A program made the translations under genes and the position numbers. The notes under the pieces are model-generated. The model made no database searches, was not told where the DNA came from, and saw only the letters and a list, made by a program, of their open reading frames with translations. This document shows positions 1 through 12,149 of a stretch of 64,000 nucleotides of DNA, one piece after another (positions within the stretch are counted from its first letter, which is position 1; each line of letters opens with the position of its first letter). The DNA is from Hofstenia miamia (taxonomy: Eukaryota > Xenacoelomorpha > Acoela), in NCBI GenBank assembly GCA_004352715.1, contig SCFE01000083.1, positions 406,776-470,775 of the forward strand, in the 5' to 3' direction.

Positions 1-48
1 NNNNNNNNNNNNNNNNNNNNNNNNNNNNNNNNNNNNNNNNNNNNNNNN
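1..48. other. assembly gap (N)
   Basis: Run of N at the window edge. The sequence from 49 to about 560 is AT-rich and shows no gene; it may belong to the retroelement that follows. Confidence 0.99.
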
Positions 49-559
49 TCACATTAGCTGTGAATTCAGTTTTACTAATTAGTAAACAAAATGTGAAAAG
101 AGAACAGATTCTCTGAAAATACAAAGCATATCAAAGAAAATTAAAATAGAACAAAAGAGAATATGAAATAATTCAATTTCACAATTTTAGGAATTTTAAT
201 AGTCAATCAAATAAATATTTGTTCATTTACATAAAAGAAATTACATACTATAAAATAATTGAAGCAGGACATTTTGACTGAAATTCAATTACACAACCAT
301 GCTGCTAAAGTTTGGAATTTTCATCTTGCAAAAATCTAAAATGTGAATTAACAGCTATCCAAAATAAATAAAATATTATAGTTTATTAGAACTGCGCAAT
401 GTCCAATTATAAATAAATAAAAAAATATAACAAATGAGTGACTATCTAATTTAGAAAAATATCAACATTTTAACATTAAATGATTTATTTCAATCGTTTT
501 GCATGACCTCAATCTCTATCTATTGAGTTTCTTAACCAAATTTTAATTTGATCTTGAAT

Positions 560-1262
560 CTCCTTTTCCATAACTGCTGCCAGCTAAATGGAGAAAAACT
601 CCTATTTGTGTACCTAACATAAATGCAGGTTCATGGCTTGGATCAAGGACCCTCAAGTTGCTCCTGATATGTGCCCAAACCACTACTACTGCATTTACCA
701 TTTAGCTTGGCATTCTGTATAAATAAGCAAACTGATATAAAATCTAAAGATAAGATTTTTGAAGAATTTACTTCAACAATTTCAAAAATGATTTCTCACA
801 TATTTATAGTAAACTTCCAAAAAGTACCTGTTGTTCAAAATTCAAAGTTAGATCATCTGCCAAAAATGGCAAAAAATAATGGAAGCGAATTCGCCCCTTC
901 ATTTGGTCAAATTTGATGACAAATACTAATTTGCTATATTATTACTTAGTTGCATTTACAAAGATAATGTGATAATTAAACTTAAATTGTTTTTTAAACA
1001 AAGTACCTGTTGTTTGAATTTCAAATTTGTTTCTCTGCCAAAATGGCTAAAATAATGGAAGTGAATTCGCCCCCTTCATTTAGTCAAAATTTGAAGACAG
1101 GTACTAATTTGGTATGTTATTACTTGGTTGCATTTACAAAGATAATCTGATAATTAAACTTAAATTGTTTTTCTAATTAACAATCATAATTCAATAATAG
1201 TTTTGTCTAATCATCTGATCTTCTTTCTTCTTTAGCAGCATTATGCTTTGGATTATGCTACA
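560..1262 (+). repeat. LTR-like repeat, copy 1
   Basis: First of three diverged direct copies of the same sequence (also near 3508-4289 and 9202-10271). Shared landmarks in order are the CAGCTAAATGGAGAAAAA block, the CACTACTACTGCAT block, the AAAATAATGGAAG block and a terminal ATTATGCTACA. This copy has an internal duplication (about 820-960 and 1000-1180) and lacks the left part seen in the other copies. Its right end overlaps the C-terminal codons of the minus-strand protease remnant. The plus-strand orientation is opposite to the adjoining gag-protease. Confidence 0.65.
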
Positions 1263-1556
1263 ATATGGCAATAAATTGTTGTTGGTGTCTATCACTACTA
1301 ATGATTGCTTGAAGGTTGTGTTTGCTATCCAGATTTGTACTGCAATGAGCTTGCCCTTTGTTTCTATGTATTCTCCAGATGCATTGATTAGTCTTTTGTT
1401 TGATTGTCCTAAATCCTCTTGTTTAAATCCTAGCTTTGTTGCACATTCATCTGTTATTATTAATGTTGCTGCTCCTGTATTGATTGTTGCCTTTGTCAGT
1501 ATCCCATTTATTGTTATCATTATTGTATTAATATTGTTCAGATTTGTCATAATCAT
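1191..1556 (-). pseudogene. retropepsin-like protease remnant of a Ty3/gypsy element
   Basis: A 121-codon open frame resembling the aspartic protease of LTR retrotransposons, which cleaves Gag-Pol. The active-site region reads ATINTGAATLI, where the family has D-T/S-G-A, so the catalytic aspartate is asparagine. The following TDECATKLGF stretch fits the retropepsin flap-side pattern. It lies directly downstream of the gag zinc-knuckle frame on the same strand, as expected for gag-pr order. Reverse transcriptase should follow, but the sequence instead runs into LTR-like repeat copy 1. With the missing aspartate and no downstream RT on this strand it is judged non-functional. Confidence 0.6.
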
Positions 1557-1657
1557 TATTGGTGCTCAGTTTTTTAGAATTGGTGCTCAAGCTAGTTTTC
1601 TGATTCTTCTTCAGTTTGGGGATCTTCTAAAATTCTGCTTCAGATTCAATTATGTCC

Positions 1658-3266
1658 TCATCTTTGTAGTTGTGCTTCCTCCTCTCTTATCATGTTAATT
1701 TGTTTTCTGCACTTGTCTTTCCTATTCCCCTTCTTTCCACAGTTGTAACACTTAATGTCTCTTTCTCTAACTTTCTTTGACTTTCCCTTTTTGTTTTTTA
1801 CATTGATGAACTTCTCTGTCTTATTTTCCTTATAAGGTTTGGTGTTTGCTGTCTGTGTTTTTAACTGTTTTGCCATTCTGTCAGCTTTTCCTTGTTTCAT
1901 ACTGCTTTTTCATAGATGCAGGCATTATATTCAATGGTTGCCTGTATATCTATGGCTTTCCTAATCATTTTTCCCAATTTGTCATCCATGTCACACTTGA
2001 TTTCAAATTGTGTTCTAATATTTTCTGGCATTCCCTTGCAAATGTGGGAAAAAAGGTCATATTTTGAATATTTTTTTCCCCTAGAGCTGAGTGTTACCAA
2101 TCATTCTACCTGCTGGATGTAATTTTGTATATCATCTGTCTTTATCATATTTGTTGATTTCAGTATAATTTGGTATTGATTTTTAAAGTTTTTATTTTCA
2201 TAGTACTCTACAAAGTCTCCAATTAGCAATTTGTAATCCCATTTCATATCAGTGTCTAAGAGTAGATAGTGTTGGGATGCTGCTCCTGCTAAATATAATA
2301 AAATCTTGCCACTGCCACTTGTTAGCTTATTTTCCTCTTGGCCATTGTGATCTTGAACATTTGCAGCCATTCAAGGAATATTGGATTGTAACTATCAACC
2401 TTTCCATTGAATTTCAGCAGGGTTGACTTGCATTGTATCATATCATTATGACTGTACTCTGGTAGCATTAAGCTCTTGTAGGTTGGTCTCCTTTGCATGT
2501 TTATGTTTTCATTTATTGTGAGCTGGTTAGTTACTGCTTTTGTGATTTTGTCAATGATTTTTTTCTTTTCCTATTCCTCTTCTGCTTCTCTGAATTGTTT
2601 CTTAAAATTGATGGGTGACACCTGTAGGCTTCTTTCTTTTAATTGCTCAACTGTTATTTAATGCATTTGTATTGCCCTCTGATTTTCCTCTTCATGTCCC
2701 TGTATTGCTCTTAGTTTGTGTCTCAGATCTTCTAACTCTCACATTTGGTTTTCACAATTCTTGTCTCTGTCCAATTCTGTTGATCTGAGTTTATCTTTGA
2801 GCTGTTCTAGTTCTTGTGCTTGTATGTTGTTGTCTAGAATTAGCTGCCTGTTCTTGTCTTCTAATTGTCAGCATATCTTTTCCCATTTTGCATTCTGTTC
2901 CTGGAAGCATTTGTTTGATTGTGCTAGCTGGGTTGTTAGTGCTTTGATGTCCCTTTGAAAAATTTCACTTTGGTTTTCAAGGTGATTGTCCATTTCTATT
3001 TTTAATTTGCTCATTGCATTTTCATTCTCCTGCTCTAGTTTTGCCATTCTTTCCACCAATTGTATCTTGGCTGTCAGTATTGTTTCTGTTTCATTTGTTT
3101 GTCTTAGGATATTTAAGACCATGCTGGATCCTGTTTCTGGGGACATATGTAGGGTTTCTAGTTCTGTAGGGGATACATCTGATTCTGAATGTTTTCTCAT
3201 TGGGGTGGGAGTTGTTTTACTTGTGCCTTTCTTGGCACTAACTCTTTTTCCTCTTGTATTTTTCAT
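1658..3266 (-). pseudogene. gag remnant (coiled coil, capsid, zinc knuckle)
   Basis: A degenerate gag gene split into open pieces, reading leftward. At 3266-2868 a start codon opens a basic then strongly heptad-like (coiled-coil) N-terminal region. At 2370-2101 and 2100-1897 lie two capsid-like pieces; the second contains the GMPENIRTQFE type of helix seen in Ty3/gypsy capsids. At 1900-1658 a lysine-rich tail carries a CCHC-type knuckle (CYNCGKKGNRKDKC) in which the histidine is replaced. About 2371-2867 is closed by stops. Gag would package element RNA in virus-like particles. Order and spacing match gag followed by protease at 1556, but the strand is opposite to the RNase H-integrase block at 4.3-6.5 kb. 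Confidence 0.6.
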
Positions 3267-3507
3267 TCTGATTTATGATTAGTAGTGGCTTGCAGTTCAG
3301 TACAATTGTTTGTTTCTGAACCTACTTTAAGTTAGGTGTAGTGGTTGTAGCTGACTATTTGCTGTATTGGTGGTTTTCTTCACATGTCTTCTGCTATTGC
3401 ATGTCATGGTTGTGTTTCTTAATTTTTGACTTCAAGTCCTGAGTCAGGATGTTGGCTTGTTGATTTGCTTTAACATAGAGTTAATTATTCTTTTAATTAT
3501 TATTTCT

Positions 3508-4289
3508 TGTTAGATGCAGGTAGGGATGTACTGATCTTAGTTCTTTGCTTCAATATAGGATATGTTGTAATTAACTTATATAACTCCAACTAATCCAATA
3601 CTATTTAGGTATAACATCATTGCAGTTTCCTTCCATGATTCCACTGTGGCCTCAGTCTTTTTATCAGTCTATTTATAGGTTACCTATGTAGTCAAGATAA
3701 TGTAATATAGATATAACCTATGGTAGGCTAACTAGCCTTATCTCTGAAGTCAATTATTTAATACATGCAAATGAGTGAATCAATAGTCAGCTAAATGGAG
3801 AAAAACTCCTATTTGTACCCCTAACATAAATGCAGGCTCATAGCTTGGCTCAAGTACTCTCAAATCACTCCCAATGTGTGCCCAAGCCACTACTACTGCA
3901 TCTACTGTTTAGCTTGACATGATTTATAAATAAGCAAACCAAATGAAATCTAAAGATATGATTTTCAAAAAATTTACTTCAACAGTTTTCCAATTGATTT
4001 CTACTCTATTTATAGTTTGATTCAAAAAGTACTTGTCATTCAAAATTTGAATTTATCATCTGCCAAAACAGCTAAAAATAATGGAAGTGTTATTGCTCCC
4101 TTCATTTTGTCAAATTATTCATTAGCAAGTACTAATTTGCAATATTGTTTCTTGGTTGCATTTTACAAACATAATGATGATAAATAAATTTAAATTGCTT
4201 TTAATCACTAAATAATAATTTGATTTAATTCTGATTAATCCTCCAACCTTGTCTTCTTTTAGCAGCATTATGCCTTGGATTATGCTACA
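3508..4289 (+). repeat. LTR-like repeat, copy 2
   Basis: Begins TGTTAGATGCAGGTAGGG and ends TTATGCTACA, giving the TG...CA boundaries usual for LTRs. It matches copy 3 across its whole length apart from about 300 bp extra there, and copy 1 across its right two-thirds. It sits between the inverted gag block and the RT-thumb/RNase H/integrase block. A normal 5' LTR would be followed by a primer-binding site and gag; here the end of RT follows directly, so the internal region is rearranged or deleted. Confidence 0.65.
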
Positions 4290-4299
4290 ATAGCCTTAA

Positions 4300-6471
4300 A
4301 GAGGACACACATGATACTATTGAAAAAATCATGCCACCTAACAACAAAAAGGCATACAATAAATATTAGGTTTCTTCAATTATTACCAAATATTCATAAT
4401 GAATATTTCAATGGTTTCAATGGTCTTGGGACCACCAACAGGAATTAGACAATTTAAAATTAGAAACCCCCCAGATTTTCAAAGGAATTCATCCTTAATT
4501 GTGATGCCAGTTCCATAGCCATTGGCGCAGTATTAACTCAAGTAATCAATGGGATAGAAACACCAATCCAATTCTTCAGTCATAAACTCTGCCCAGCAGA
4601 GATGCTCACCCCCATTGAGAGCCTTAAAAAATTCAGATATTTCTTGTTAGGCCAATCCCACCTTACAGTTAACACTGACAATTCTGGCATTAGTTGGCAG
4701 GAAAAATTTTCTGGCAACTGATCCAACATCATTGCTCATTGGATCAAGTATCTGACCAACTTTAATTCACCATCACCCACTGTAAGGGCAGGCAACACAC
4801 AAACACTGATCTTCTAAATGCACTACCACAATACCATCACAATGAAGCCAAACCAATGCAACTCAAAGCTCCTTTTCCATTCATCTCCCAGTCTGTGTAC
4901 CACAATTTGCCAGACAGCAATATGGATAGACAGTGCCATCTGATTCTACCAATACATCTAAAAGATGAGATTAACAAACAAGAGATCATTAAACACCAGC
5001 ACAATGACATTCAATTAAAAGAGATAATTAATAAAATAAAAAATCCAAAAACACAGTTAACCAATTTAATCAACAAATATTACAATAACTACAAATGGGC
5101 TTTAACAGCAAATGGTCTTCTGTTTGTCATGGATAAACATCACAATAGAATCACACTACCAGAATACTATAAACAAGACATTTCTTACAAATTCCATGAG
5201 AGAGGCCACAACAGTATCATACAAACAGAACATACATTAAACACCCAGTTCATATGCATAGGTGTTCAATCCATCATTACTGACGTCATCAATAAATTTA
5301 CCACTTGCATCCTAACCAACACCATGCAGTTTCCAAAACAAAAAGCTAACCTTCAAAAAATAACATCAACTGATCCTAACAATATAGTCCATATGGACAT
5401 TGAACAACTGTCAAAAATGACAATGGTTTTCAATATGTTCTCATATTAGTTAACAATTTCACCAAATATGCTCACATGGGCCCTATCATCAACCAAACAG
5501 CATGTACCATTGCCACAGTAATATTACATACATGGATCCTCTGTTTTGGTCCTATGACCACACTACTATCTAATGGAGGGATACAATTCAAAGGCTCTCT
5601 CACACAAGAACTACTGCAAAAGCTTGACATCCTACATGACCACACTGCCCCATACCATCAACAAAGCAACAGCATAGTAGAATGTCAAAATAAAAGTTTA
5701 ATCAAACTAATTCACATCACTACTTCCTGAGTTGGAGGAAAGTATTGGAGATAACTTCTCCCCCATATTGAGTACTTCTACAATACCAGTGTACACTCCA
5801 CTACTGGCCTTACACCTTTCAAGGCAACATATGGTCATGAAGGTAACACACCACTAGCAATGATGTACAAACATTACAAACCATTACAAAAACCTGATTC
5901 CATCAAAGACATGATGCACCAACTCCAGGAAATACAAGAAACTATTTGCATGTTCAATAAGAAAAGTTCAGTTCACCAAATACGCAATTATAATAAGGAT
6001 GTATATGGCCAACCACATCAAGTAGGAGATAAAGTTTACTCTTTTACACTAGTACAGACTACTGATGATAAACAAATTCATAAACTTGCAACATCTTGAA
6101 CAGGTCCACACACAATTGCTAAAGTGTTAGACCATAATACCTACATTCTAGACAATGGTACAACTAACAATTTCCAATCACTATGTAAAATTTTAAAAGA
6201 TATTGAACACACAACAATTAATAACAAACATGAATTTCAAATTATTAATAACAAGAATGATACTTTTACTCTAATGCCTGAGCTAGATGATGTCCATGAG
6301 GACTCATTTGATTACTCTTTGACATTCACAGATACACCCAATCCACAAATTGCTAAATGCAAAGCATGTACAAAAAATACAATTAATCCCACAGACTGGG
6401 ATCTCAATCTTAATCTTCTTTTTAGCCCTCAAGCTCATGAACTGAACTCTGTGCAAACACTCCAGCAGTGA
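4300..6471 (+). pseudogene. Ty3/gypsy pol remnant: RT thumb, RNase H, integrase
   Basis: Reads across several frameshifts. About 4320-4430 resembles the RT thumb/connection (IMPPNNKKA and FNYYQIF pieces). About 4490-4840 is RNase H (NCDASSIAIGAVLTQ, FFSHKLCPAE, then ITHCKGRQHTN). From 4856 the frame becomes integrase: a damaged HHCC finger near HERGH, then the catalytic core. The first Asp is at MDIEQL; the second site reads LLSNGGIQF, so the catalytic Asp is Asn; the Glu is in the IVECQNKS segment. About 6000-6150 matches the C-terminal GPHTIAKVLDHNTYIL pattern. A frameshift lies near 5420-5450 and further breaks near 5730 and 6099. The RT palm and fingers are absent. Confidence 0.75.
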
Positions 6472-6879
6472 GAGCAGTACTCCTCATACATCCAATTGTC
6501 ACCTCAGAATCAAACACTCACACTGAACTAGGAGTCCACCCTCACATCTTTCACACAGGTTGGATGCCAATGGAAACTACTTGACCAATTGCTACTGACA
6601 CATTCATGTGTTGGTGTTTAAAACCTTCATCCTCTCCATTGTACAGCTTGGAGAGCAAAGGTGTTTTAAGTGGTCATTCAACCTTGCCAAGCACCTACCC
6701 ATGGTACAGCTTGGGTAGCCATCTCACAGAGGGTTCAATATGGACATTGAACATTCAGTGAAATGCAAATTGGAAACTAGCATTGCAGAGGAGATGGTGT
6801 TACAACCTTTGGTTTACCACAATCTAAAAAACGTCATCATTGCTCACACTCCCCTCTTAGCTCTGCCTCTTCACAATGA

Positions 6880-9039
6880 TCAGCCTCAAAGCAAAGCTCA
6901 CTGGAATAGCATCAATATCATCATGCTCATCTTTCTTATGTTGGATCAGAAACTTTACATCCTTACTTTATTGCTACCAGAACTGCACATTATATTACCA
7001 AATCTCAGTTATCATTGGAAAAAAAACTGTTTATAAACAAACAATTAGATACTCTGAATCACAAACTTAGTTGTTCTGTTCTGCCTTATCTTATAAATGC
7101 AGAGAATCGTCCTGCTATCAATACTCTTATTTTTTACATGCATGAGATGCATGAGGAAATGAATCAATCCTATTACCCCAGCACTGTTTATACTACTTTA
7201 GATGCAGAATTCCATATTACTAACCTTTATTGTTTCCTAACTTATAAAGACAATCTAGTTATGCAACCTGAAGTAAATCTCTCTTTGGAGAACTTACTCG
7301 TTATTTTCTTTATCAAAATGGAAGAATTTTCTGATACAAAACTGATAGAGAAAATATCTCTAGCCTATAAACTTGCCAAAGCTTCTAAAATTAAACTTAC
7401 TCTTGTTGTTTTGGATACTGATCAATCTCACTTAGTTGGAGCTGAACTGTACAAACTTGAACTCAGTCTGGATAATTTCTTTATCCTCTATTCTACTAAC
7501 TTTGCTGTTTTTAGTTTGCCTAATTACAATACTTCTACTGCAGCACTAATTCACATTGATCTGTTCTTAGATAGGATTTGCCCAAGACATCACATTATGG
7601 TTGGCAAACACCTAGCAGTCATACAAACTAATTGCTGAACAACCTGCTCATGCTAATATCACTGAAATACATGTTACCTTTGCTTTCACTCAATCTGTCA
7701 ACACTCTAAATGATATTGCCAACATCTGGAAAACATCAAAGCTGATCTGCCTACTGAAAAAAAACTGGCCTCATAATAATATATCATCACTGTCTGGCAA
7801 ATACCACTACTCAGTAGAAAGGCTGTTGCATAACATAGAACAAATCTCAAAACTCAGGATCAAACTGACTTTAGAAAAGCCTTCTTTGAAGAACCATGAG
7901 TACAGGATGTAAATGCAAAATCTGCACTATGGTGGATTTATATTTACCTAACTGAAGATCAAATATCTCATAAAATTTGTGACTCAATCTGCAAAAGCAA
8001 ATCCCACAAAACATCAGTTGTTCCTATCTCCTTGAAATTCAAGAATTGGCTTTTGTACAGAACATTGATACTCATGTCACCACAAAGAAAACAAGCCAAA
8101 CTAACCAATCTTTTGAGAAGTACTACAGTAGCATGATTAATAAAGAAAATCCTCTCAGGTTTTTATCAATAACACTTATCAGCAACAAATTAGCTATCAT
8201 GTTAAAATATATTCACATGCTTTCTGACACCTGCAAGAAATACATATGGGGTGCTACCTGTGACACAAAGCTGTTCTCAATTTCTGATACCTATGCATCT
8301 CTGTCATCAACACATCTCATTCATCACCAACCACATTCAATGCTATATTACTACAACAAATGTAGCAAATGCCTCTTAGTTATTAAAAATGCAATTCTCT
8401 TCAACTATCACAGTAAATATTATCTGGATAACTCCTATAACATGTTAACAACTACTCTGAAATACTGAAAGGATCCTGAAACAAGCAATTCAATCACCAC
8501 AGCAGCTGCAGATAAATGAGGATATCATGTTATTCACTGATACACCTCTAATGCCACACCACCAAGATATTATCAGAGAAAACAACATTGAAAAACTCAG
8601 TGCCAAAATACTACCACCTCAACCTGAGTGGGTCAAAACAGATGTTTCTACTTATCTTATACATGTTACTAAAGTCACTCCTGTTGATGCAACCATTGTA
8701 GATCACCACTATAACATCATTAAGGAAACAGATAGCATATCATACATGCAAACTTGTTTCACAGAAGCATGGTCTAAAACTGATATAACTCTATTACTTG
8801 AGCTGCAGACAAAGCTTGCATTCAATGTTAAATGTACAACTTCCAAACTGGTCTTATCTGATACTACAATAGAACATCTCCATCCACATTGCGGCTCAGA
8901 TACCTTATGGAAGCACATAGTTCATGCACAGGTGAACTATCCTGTTTCCATAGGTATCACCAAATTGGATATTACTCTGACAACTAATATCTCCATGGAA
9001 GAGGCAATCAAAACTGAAAACAATTACTGTATTCCCTAG
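6880..9039 (+). pseudogene. unrecognised long reading region after integrase
   Basis: Coding-like pieces at about 6950-7638 (open from before the Met at 7015), about 7700-8045, 8046-8468 and 8527-9039 follow each other with only a few frame changes, as in one decayed gene of about 700 codons. I do not recognise a family. It has no clear signal peptide, cysteine pattern or transmembrane anchor; visible segments are mixed alpha/beta with stretches such as KLAKASKIKLTLVVLD. Its place between integrase and the third LTR-like repeat is where env-like or accessory genes of gypsy-type elements sit. That position is the only reason to suspect such a role. It could also be unrelated sequence captured by the element. 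Confidence 0.4.
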
Positions 9040-9201
9040 CCCACTCATCCATACCACAATCATATAACAAGCATGGAGATCAGCTCACATAAAATCACAT
9101 TGTTTACACATCCTGCTACCTGAAGAGGATCAGTGTAGCATCTGCTACCAAGCTCTAACTCACATTTATCAATTCCTTTTGAATGTAATTCTGTGTTAAG
9201 T

Positions 9202-10271
9202 GTGGGTAGGGATTTACTGTCACTAACTGCTTCTGATTCATTAATACTTCCAGTTAATTTTAATTAACTGTATCATAATCAAACACTATTTAGGTGTGGA
9301 CTGAATGCTGCAGTTTCCTTTGAGTTGATCTTTTCATGAGGCCTCTGGCCAACTCTGATCTCCAAATCCTCCAACAAGTAGTCACCTTCATTATTGATGG
9401 AGTGTTTCCAAACCTCAGCTCAACAAAGTAGATTATGTGTTCCCTATCCTAACTCAGTGCAACCCTCAAGGCTGGATGTTACTGACTTAAACTCAAGTTG
9501 TAATGTGTAATTTGTACCTGCAACCAGGCAGTGTCACTAGCTGCTTAATAAATATTTATTTAGCAATTACTGAAAATTACTGGCTTTAATTAATTTAAAT
9601 AATTAAATAGATAATTACTTGCAGCTTCCTAACCTACATTTAATCAATAGTACATGCTCAGTCTATTTATAGGTCACCTATGTTGTCTAGTTAATATAAA
9701 ATATAATAACTTATGATTGGTTATCCAACCATTTTTTTGACAGTTTTATTATTGTATACATGTTAATGAAAGAATCAGTAGTCAGCTAAATGAAGAAAAA
9801 TTCCTATTCATATCCCTAACATATATGCAGTTTATTGGCTTGGATCAAGGACCCTCAAATCACTCCCAATGTGTGCCCTCACCACTACTAATGCATCAAC
9901 CATTTATCTTGACATCATTTAATAGTAAGCAAACCAAATTAAATCTAAAATAAGATTTTCAAATAATTTACTTCAACAGTTTCTCTAATTGATTTCATGC
10001 TATTTATAGTTTCTAATCCAAAATTACCTGTTGATTTTGAATTTCAAATCATCTGCCAAGATGCCTGAAAAATAATGGAAGCATTATTGCCCTTTTCGTT
10101 TTGCCAAATGGTTTTGACAAATACTATTTGGTAAATGTTGTTTCTTAGTTGCAAACATAAATTGATTTTAGTTTACAATAAACACTATTTTTAATCATCA
10201 TTGAATTTGATATTAAACTTTTCTGACTAATCTCTTTTGTTTCAAAGCTTTAATTGTTAGATTATGCTACA
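9202..10271 (+). repeat. LTR-like repeat, copy 3
   Basis: Starts TGTTAAGTGTGGGTAGGG and ends ATTATGCTACA, parallel to copy 2, with about 300 bp of additional sequence in its left half (around 9350-9650). It lies downstream of the post-integrase region, as a 3' LTR would. Confidence 0.65.
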
Positions 10272-10533
10272 TCAGTATACCAAAAGGGTTGGCAATCTCA
10301 TTAAAACTCTACACTCAGAGAAGAATAAGCAGAGCCAACAAAAACAGATCAGAAATGATGACACCTCATGCATCTATGCCAATGGGCACATTCTATTAGA
10401 ATACATCTTCAGAAATGGGAGACCTGTAGTAGAAAAAATTTACCATTTTGTTTATTCCCTCTTGAAACTTCCATCTAAAATGGTTATACAGTTCTCAGGT
10501 ATGAAAAACATCAAAATCATCACAATGATGTGA
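10264..10533 (+). other. short open frame after LTR copy 3, unrecognised
   Basis: An 89-codon frame rich in Lys, Gln and Asn. It begins at the last bases of LTR-like copy 3. No family is recognised. It may be the start of the internal region of another element copy or a chance frame. Confidence 0.2.
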
Positions 10534-10914
10534 GTCAGGCCATTGATTATTGAGACAGGCAAATCCTGGTGTCTTATCTACACAGATTTCCATGCAGATG
10601 CCACAAAATCAACATGTGTATAATTCAAATTAAGTTTTATCTTAGGCTAAATGATAAAAAGGTATACTTGATTTCATGAAAAATATTCAGATAAATAATA
10701 TCATACAATTTTGCCTGACCCATCTAATGTTATTGATCTTCATACTTCATTCATGCTAAATTTTTGTTTAACTTATCTTACAGATATGCTATGTCAATCT
10801 CAAAGTTCTGTATGTTGGTTTGAAGGTTCCTTTGTTGGCAAAAAGTACCAACCATAAAACTGGGTACCTCAGTAATGATGTCAAACCAGGGAATTCAAGT
10901 ACTTGAATTTTTTG

Positions 10915-11005
10915 TGATTGAAGATTGAATTTATTTTTAAGATTGAGATTGAGATTGAGTCAATCTCTGAGTCTAAAGATTGAGATTGAGATTGAAAATG
11001 TGATG
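10915..11005 (+). repeat. GATTGA/GAGATT simple tandem repeat, left block
   Basis: Imperfect hexamer array built from AGATTGAGATTG units. A second block of the same unit lies at about 11805-11910, so the two bracket about 0.8 kb. Confidence 0.8.
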
Positions 11006-11222
11006 CAATTTAATGACGTCATTTTCGTGACGTCATCTCATAATTTTTAGAAATTTCTAAATTTTTTAATAAAATTTTTATTTAACATTAAATTAAATTT
11101 AATAAGCCATTTGCATTTGCTCAGCAATAAAATTAAAAAATTAAAATATATTTATAACTAGAAAAGTGCTTGAAGTGCACAGACATCCGCCATGCAGCTT
11201 GTGTCCCATGGATCCACACCAT

Positions 11223-11679
11223 ATTTTAATGGATTCCTCCTTGGGCGGAGATGCACCTCTGGCCCACAAATTGAGGTCAATCCATTGATTACTTTTTCCA
11301 TAAAGTTGCTAATTTGGATTACAAATTTTGAAATTGTATATTGTAAACAAAAACTGTATATATAACTAACTTCGAATTTCAATAGTTGTCATTTATCACT
11401 AGCCAATCCAATGATTCTATTATTATTATTTGAATTTTGAATNNNNNNNNNNNNNNNNNNNATTTTAATCGATTCCTCCTTGGGCGGAGATGCACCTCTG
11501 GTACAAATTGAGGTCAATCCATTGATTACTTTTTCCATAAAGTTGCTAATTTGGATTACAAATTTTGAAATTGTATATTGTAAACAAAAACTGTATATAT
11601 AACTAACTTCGAATTTCAATAGTTGTCATTTATCACTAGCCAATCCAATGATTCTATTATTATTATTTGAATTTTGAAT
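11223..11679. repeat. direct duplication on both sides of a 19-N gap
   Basis: 11223-11442 and 11462-11679 are nearly identical (about 220 bp), separated only by N at 11443-11461. The only clear differences are a few bases near the CACCTCTGG segment. The most economical reading is one locus assembled twice at a gap edge. Two minus-strand frames here (11158-11382, 11389-11619) are copies of each other and show no recognised protein. Confidence 0.8.
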
Positions 11680-11804
11680 TGAAATTAATGAAATTTGATT
11701 CATAATCTAAATAAAATTTGATGTAATAGCTTACAATAACATCATTTCAAAATATTTCTAGTTGCCAAAACATAGAATAACACTAAAAAATTAACAATTT
11801 AAAA

Positions 11805-11910
11805 GCTTGAGATTGAGATTGATTTCTGGCAAGATTAAAGATTGAGATTGGGATTGAATTTGAATAGATTGAGATTGACCCCCCCAAGATTGAGTGAGAT
11901 TGAACTCCCT
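11805..11910 (+). repeat. GATTGA/GAGATT simple tandem repeat, right block
   Basis: Same imperfect AGATTGAGATTG unit and same strand as the block at 10915-11005. The two are direct rather than inverted repeats. Confidence 0.75.
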
Positions 11911-12149
11911 GTGTCAAACCAAAAACAAATGGGTAATGGGATTAGCAAAGAAAATATGAATATTCTCTAAATATATGAAAGATTAATGTATAAAACCATT
12001 TTTTTTAAATAATTTGCAGAACAAAATATATAAGTTTAGAGGAAATTCGAAATTTTCAACCAATTATTGTCATTTGATGGCTTTCATTTAATGATTGTCA
12101 TTTGATGTTATTCATTTAATGTTTTTATGGAAATGGCATTATAAGATAA

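Noticed and set aside
1243-2067. Plus-strand hydrophobic frames opposite gag-protease
   Set aside because: Shadows of the minus-strand gag-protease; hydrophobicity comes from complementing Lys/Asn-rich codons.
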